Source: Bombella favorum (GTDB lineage Bacteria > Pseudomonadota > Alphaproteobacteria > Acetobacterales > Acetobacteraceae). From it: a DNA stretch of 64,000 nucleotides. The notes under the pieces were generated by a model. The model was not told the origin of the DNA and did no database searches. It worked only from the letters and a program-made list of their open reading frames with translations. A program made the translations under genes and the position numbers. Numbering within the stretch: position 1 is the stretch's first letter; the number at the start of each line of letters is the position of its first letter. Where the stretch lies: NCBI RefSeq assembly GCF_014048475.1, contig NZ_NWUS01000001.1, positions 868,001 to 932,000 on the forward strand. The letters run 5' to 3'. This document shows, one piece after another, positions 62,109 through 64,000 of this stretch.

Positions 62109-62135
62109 CCCTCCCCTCACCGGGAGGGTTTTTTT
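62109..62135 (+). terminator. Terminator closing the Panacea cassette
   Basis: CCCTCCC (62109-62115) pairs exactly with GGGAGGG (62122-62128) across CTCACC and is followed by TTTTTTT. It lies between the membrane protein gene and gp46 on the plus strand, and would stop late transcription too unless antiterminated. Confidence 0.88.
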
Positions 62136-62150
62136 ATGCCCGGAGTTCTC

Positions 62151-62501
62151 ATGAAAACCCTATCCCTCACCTCTGACTGGGACCTGACACTGGACAGCAC
62201 GGGCAATCTGGTCGTGCTGACGGACAAGGCGGCCATCCTGCAAGACGTATGCTCTGCCGCCCGTACATGGCTAGGCGAGGTGCTCTACGACACCGGGCAG
62301 GGCATCCCTTACGACACGGACATTCTCCGCTCGGACGTGGACCTCTCCTTCTATTCTTCGGAGATCGAGGATGCCGCCATGTCTGTTCCCGGCGTGGCGG
62401 CGGCAACCTGTCACCTTGCCAATCCCACCAAAGACCGCCAGCTCACCGGCGTCATTCTCGTAACCTTCAGCGATGGGAGCACGGACTATGCCCAGTTCTG
62501 A
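62151..62501 (+). CDS. Baseplate protein, gp46/W-like
   Basis: A 116-residue protein of the phage gp46 family: LTLDSTGNLVVLTDKAAILQ, AARTWLGEVLYDTGQGIPYD and VPGVAAATCHLANPT are typical. It forms part of the wedge region. Start ATG 62151 with GGAG 5 bases upstream; a second ATG at 62136 is in frame. The central segment is duplicated at 60796-60828. Confidence 0.85.
   Translation: MKTLSLTSDWDLTLDSTGNLVVLTDKAAILQDVCSAARTWLGEVLYDTGQGIPYDTDILRSDVDLSFYSSEIEDAAMSVPGVAAATCHLANPTKDRQLTGVILVTFSDGSTDYAQF
62266..62298 (+). repeat. 33-base direct repeat in gp46 (right copy)
   Basis: Matches 60796-60828 at 31 of 33 bases; the copies lie 1470 bases apart. This is the native copy inside an intact gp46 gene. 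Confidence 0.88.
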
Positions 62502-63714
62502 CGCCACGACCAACGTCCCGGCCCCCTCCCTCACCGATGCGGGCTTCACCGCCCCCTCCGAGCAAGACATCCTTGCCGGGGTTCTGACCGACATGAACGC
62601 CGCTCTAGGTGGCGGGGCCAACACGTCCCTCTCCACTCCACAAGGGCAGATAGCCCTATCAGAAACCGCCATTCTGGGCGACTTTCTGGGGGAAATGATC
62701 GCCATCTTTAATGGTGTGGACCCGGCGTCATCCTCTGGCCGGATGCAGGAGGCCATCGGGCGCATCTACTTTATGGAACGCCGCCCCGCCACGGCAACGA
62801 CTGTCACAGTGCAAGCCAGCGTGAACGCCCCCGGCCAGACCATCACGGCGGGCACAGTCGTGGCACAGGGAACAGATGGGAACCTTTATGCAGCCCCACA
62901 GGCCATCACGCTGCCACAGGCCAGCACGGCCAGCCTCGACCTAACATGCCAGACAGCCGGGGCCATCACCTGCCCTGCCAACAGCCTGACGCTCTATCAG
63001 GCGGGGCTGGGACTAGCATCCCTCACCAATGCGGCCCCCGGTGCCACAGGGACCGATGCCGAAACCCGTGCGGATTTTGAGGCCCGGCGTCAAGCCAGCG
63101 TGGCGGCCAACAGCATTGGGCAGAACGCTTCCCTCATGGGCGCACTTCTGGAACTTCCCGGCGTGACGGATGCCTTTGTGACGGACAATCCATCACAGGC
63201 AGACACCATCCAACAGGGTGTGACCATCCCGGCTGGGTCTCAATACATCCTTGTTGAGGGCGGCAAGCCGGCGGATATTGGGCGGGCAATCCTCAACAAA
63301 AAACCCCCCGGCATCCCCACCATCGGGACACAGATTGTCACAGTGCAGGACACCAACCCTGTTTATGTGGGCAACCAGCCGTCCTACTCCTTCCACTATG
63401 ACCGCCCTACCCCGGTAGCTGTTTATGTAGTCATGGAGATTGCGGCCTCGGATGCCGTGCCTTCCAATGCGGCGCAGCTTATTCAGCAAGCCATCGTGGC
63501 GTATCTGACGACCGGGGAAAACCGCATCCGGCTGGGCAAGACCCTCTATGCCTCTCGTCTTTCGGCTGTGGTGGATGGGCTAGGCGATTGGGCAGAGGTG
63601 CTGACCCTGACCATCGGCACTGATCGGAACGCTGGACAGAACCGCATCACCCTGCCCATCAACCAGCTTCCCACCGTGACGGCTGATACAATCAGCGTGC
63701 AGGTGGTGGCATGA
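62488..63714 (+). CDS. Baseplate J-like wedge protein (gp47)
   Basis: A 408-residue BaseplateJ family protein. Recognisable parts are SEQDILAGVLTDMNAALGGG, GLGLASLTNAAPGATGTDAE, RADFEARRQASVAANSIGQN, VTDAFVTDNP and NPVYVGNQPSY, ending QVVA. Start ATG 62488 has GGGAG 8 bases upstream; ATG 62473 is in frame. The gene overlaps gp46. It is a core wedge component of contractile tails. Confidence 0.92.
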   Translation: MPSSDATTNVPAPSLTDAGFTAPSEQDILAGVLTDMNAALGGGANTSLSTPQGQIALSETAILGDFLGEMIAIFNGVDPASSSGRMQEAIGRIYFMERRPATATTVTVQASVNAPGQTITAGTVVAQGTDGNLYAAPQAITLPQASTASLDLTCQTAGAITCPANSLTLYQAGLGLASLTNAAPGATGTDAETRADFEARRQASVAANSIGQNASLMGALLELPGVTDAFVTDNPSQADTIQQGVTIPAGSQYILVEGGKPADIGRAILNKKPPGIPTIGTQIVTVQDTNPVYVGNQPSYSFHYDRPTPVAVYVVMEIAASDAVPSNAAQLIQQAIVAYLTTGENRIRLGKTLYASRLSAVVDGLGDWAEVLTLTIGTDRNAGQNRITLPINQLPTVTADTISVQVVA

Positions 63715-64000
63715 TCGACATTCGGGAAACCATCCTTGCCCAATATGCCAACAGCCCTGCCCTCACCGGCATTATCGAACGCTTCAATGCGGCGGCGGAC
63801 CCAAGGCGGCTTATTGAGGTCTTCCTTCATGACGTCTGGAACCCCCTTACCGCCACCGGATGGGGGCTGGATGTGTGGGGGCGCATCGTGGGGGTTGGCC
63901 GTGTCATCAAGGCAGAACTGCCCCAATTCATTGGCTTTGATGAAGCCGATGACGGGTCTGGATCAGCACGGCCCTTTAATGACGGGGTGTTCTATGCTGG
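63711..64000 (+). CDS. Baseplate/tail protein, gp48/DUF2612-like (cut by window edge)
   Basis: At least 96 residues. It starts ATG 63711, overlapping the gp47 stop. The visible part includes ILAQYANSPALTGIIERFNA, a helical LIEVFLHDVWNPLTATGWGL, and WGRIVGVGRVI, as in DUF2612 tail proteins. The rest lies outside. Confidence 0.8.
   Translation, partial: MIDIRETILAQYANSPALTGIIERFNAAADPRRLIEVFLHDVWNPLTATGWGLDVWGRIVGVGRVIKAELPQFIGFDEADDGSGSARPFNDGVFYA

Larger units (their letters stand above)
41470..64000. mobile_element. Myovirus-type prophage (right end outside window)
   Basis: A divergent repressor followed by TerS, TerL, DUF1073 portal, DUF2213, cement protein, DUF2184 capsid, neck proteins, DUF3383 sheath, tail tube, chaperone, tape measure and baseplate genes in standard order defines a contractile-tailed phage. 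The left edge is set between dinB and the repressor gene; no attachment repeat could be identified because the right end is missing. No integrase, replication or lysis genes appear in this part. Minus-strand cargo genes and an AT-rich cassette are embedded in it. Confidence 0.92.

Noticed and set aside
41470-64000. Gene transfer agent or tailocin instead of prophage
   Set aside because: Terminase, portal, capsid and repressor with operators are all present and look intact, which is not expected of a tailocin; a GTA would not normally have a CI-type switch.
1-64000. tRNA, rRNA, CRISPR arrays and insertion sequences
   Set aside because: No tRNA-like T-arm consensus, no regularly spaced repeats and no transposase motif were seen on either strand.

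Overview
The window is chromosomal DNA of an alphaproteobacterium, most likely an acetic acid bacterium (Acetobacteraceae). I infer this from the style of the housekeeping proteins, the gene order rimP-nusA-ylxR-infB and aroQ-accB-accC, and the moderately high GC with compact spacing. Genus cannot be fixed from sequence reading alone; small insect- or flower-associated genera such as Bombella or Saccharibacter would fit.

Positions 1-41.4 kb are ordinary chromosome. On the minus strand lies rimP-nusA-ylxR/L7Ae-infB (infB runs off the left edge). Then come a three-gene plus-strand module of a membrane-anchored Clp-type AAA+ ATPase between two single-span membrane proteins (4.3-7.2 kb); an amino-acid ABC importer with fused binding protein and permease; a fused CcmA-CcmB haem exporter; aroQ-accB-accC; an RlpA-like protein; a YihY/BrkB membrane protein; an LpxO-like hydroxylase; an ornithine decarboxylase behind a structured leader; an ABC exporter; nth; an atypical GT8 protein; comEC; gltX-pyrB-(inactive pyrC-like)-plsY-dprA; topA; an S41 protease; DUF1491; an OmpA-family protein; a lipoprotein; parE; an aldo/keto reductase; and dinB. 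comEC and dprA indicate DNA-uptake capacity.

From about 41.47 kb to the right edge is a contractile-tailed (myovirus) prophage, cut by the window end. It has a divergent S24-type repressor with paired operators, one candidate regulator, a strong promoter immediately followed by a terminator, then TerS, TerL, DUF1073 portal, DUF2213, cement protein, DUF2184 capsid, neck proteins, DUF3383 sheath, tail tube, tail assembly chaperone with a likely -1 frameshift, a short tape measure, Dit-like protein, baseplate plug, hub, spike, gp46, BaseplateJ and a further baseplate protein. No integrase, replication or lysis genes are visible here.

The most unusual stretch is 57.3-62.3 kb. The spike gene occurs three times (two long copies and one remnant), interleaved with minus-strand genes for small secreted proteins, two of which are paralogues of each other. 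Next, an AT-rich cassette with a Panacea-domain (DUF4065, PanA-type) antitoxin-like gene and a two-span membrane protein sits between imperfect direct repeats of the gp46 gene and ends in its own terminator. This looks like a phage-carried toxin-antitoxin or defence pair with a membrane effector. Two more minus-strand small membrane proteins sit inside the head genes. No tRNA, rRNA, CRISPR array or insertion sequence was recognised.
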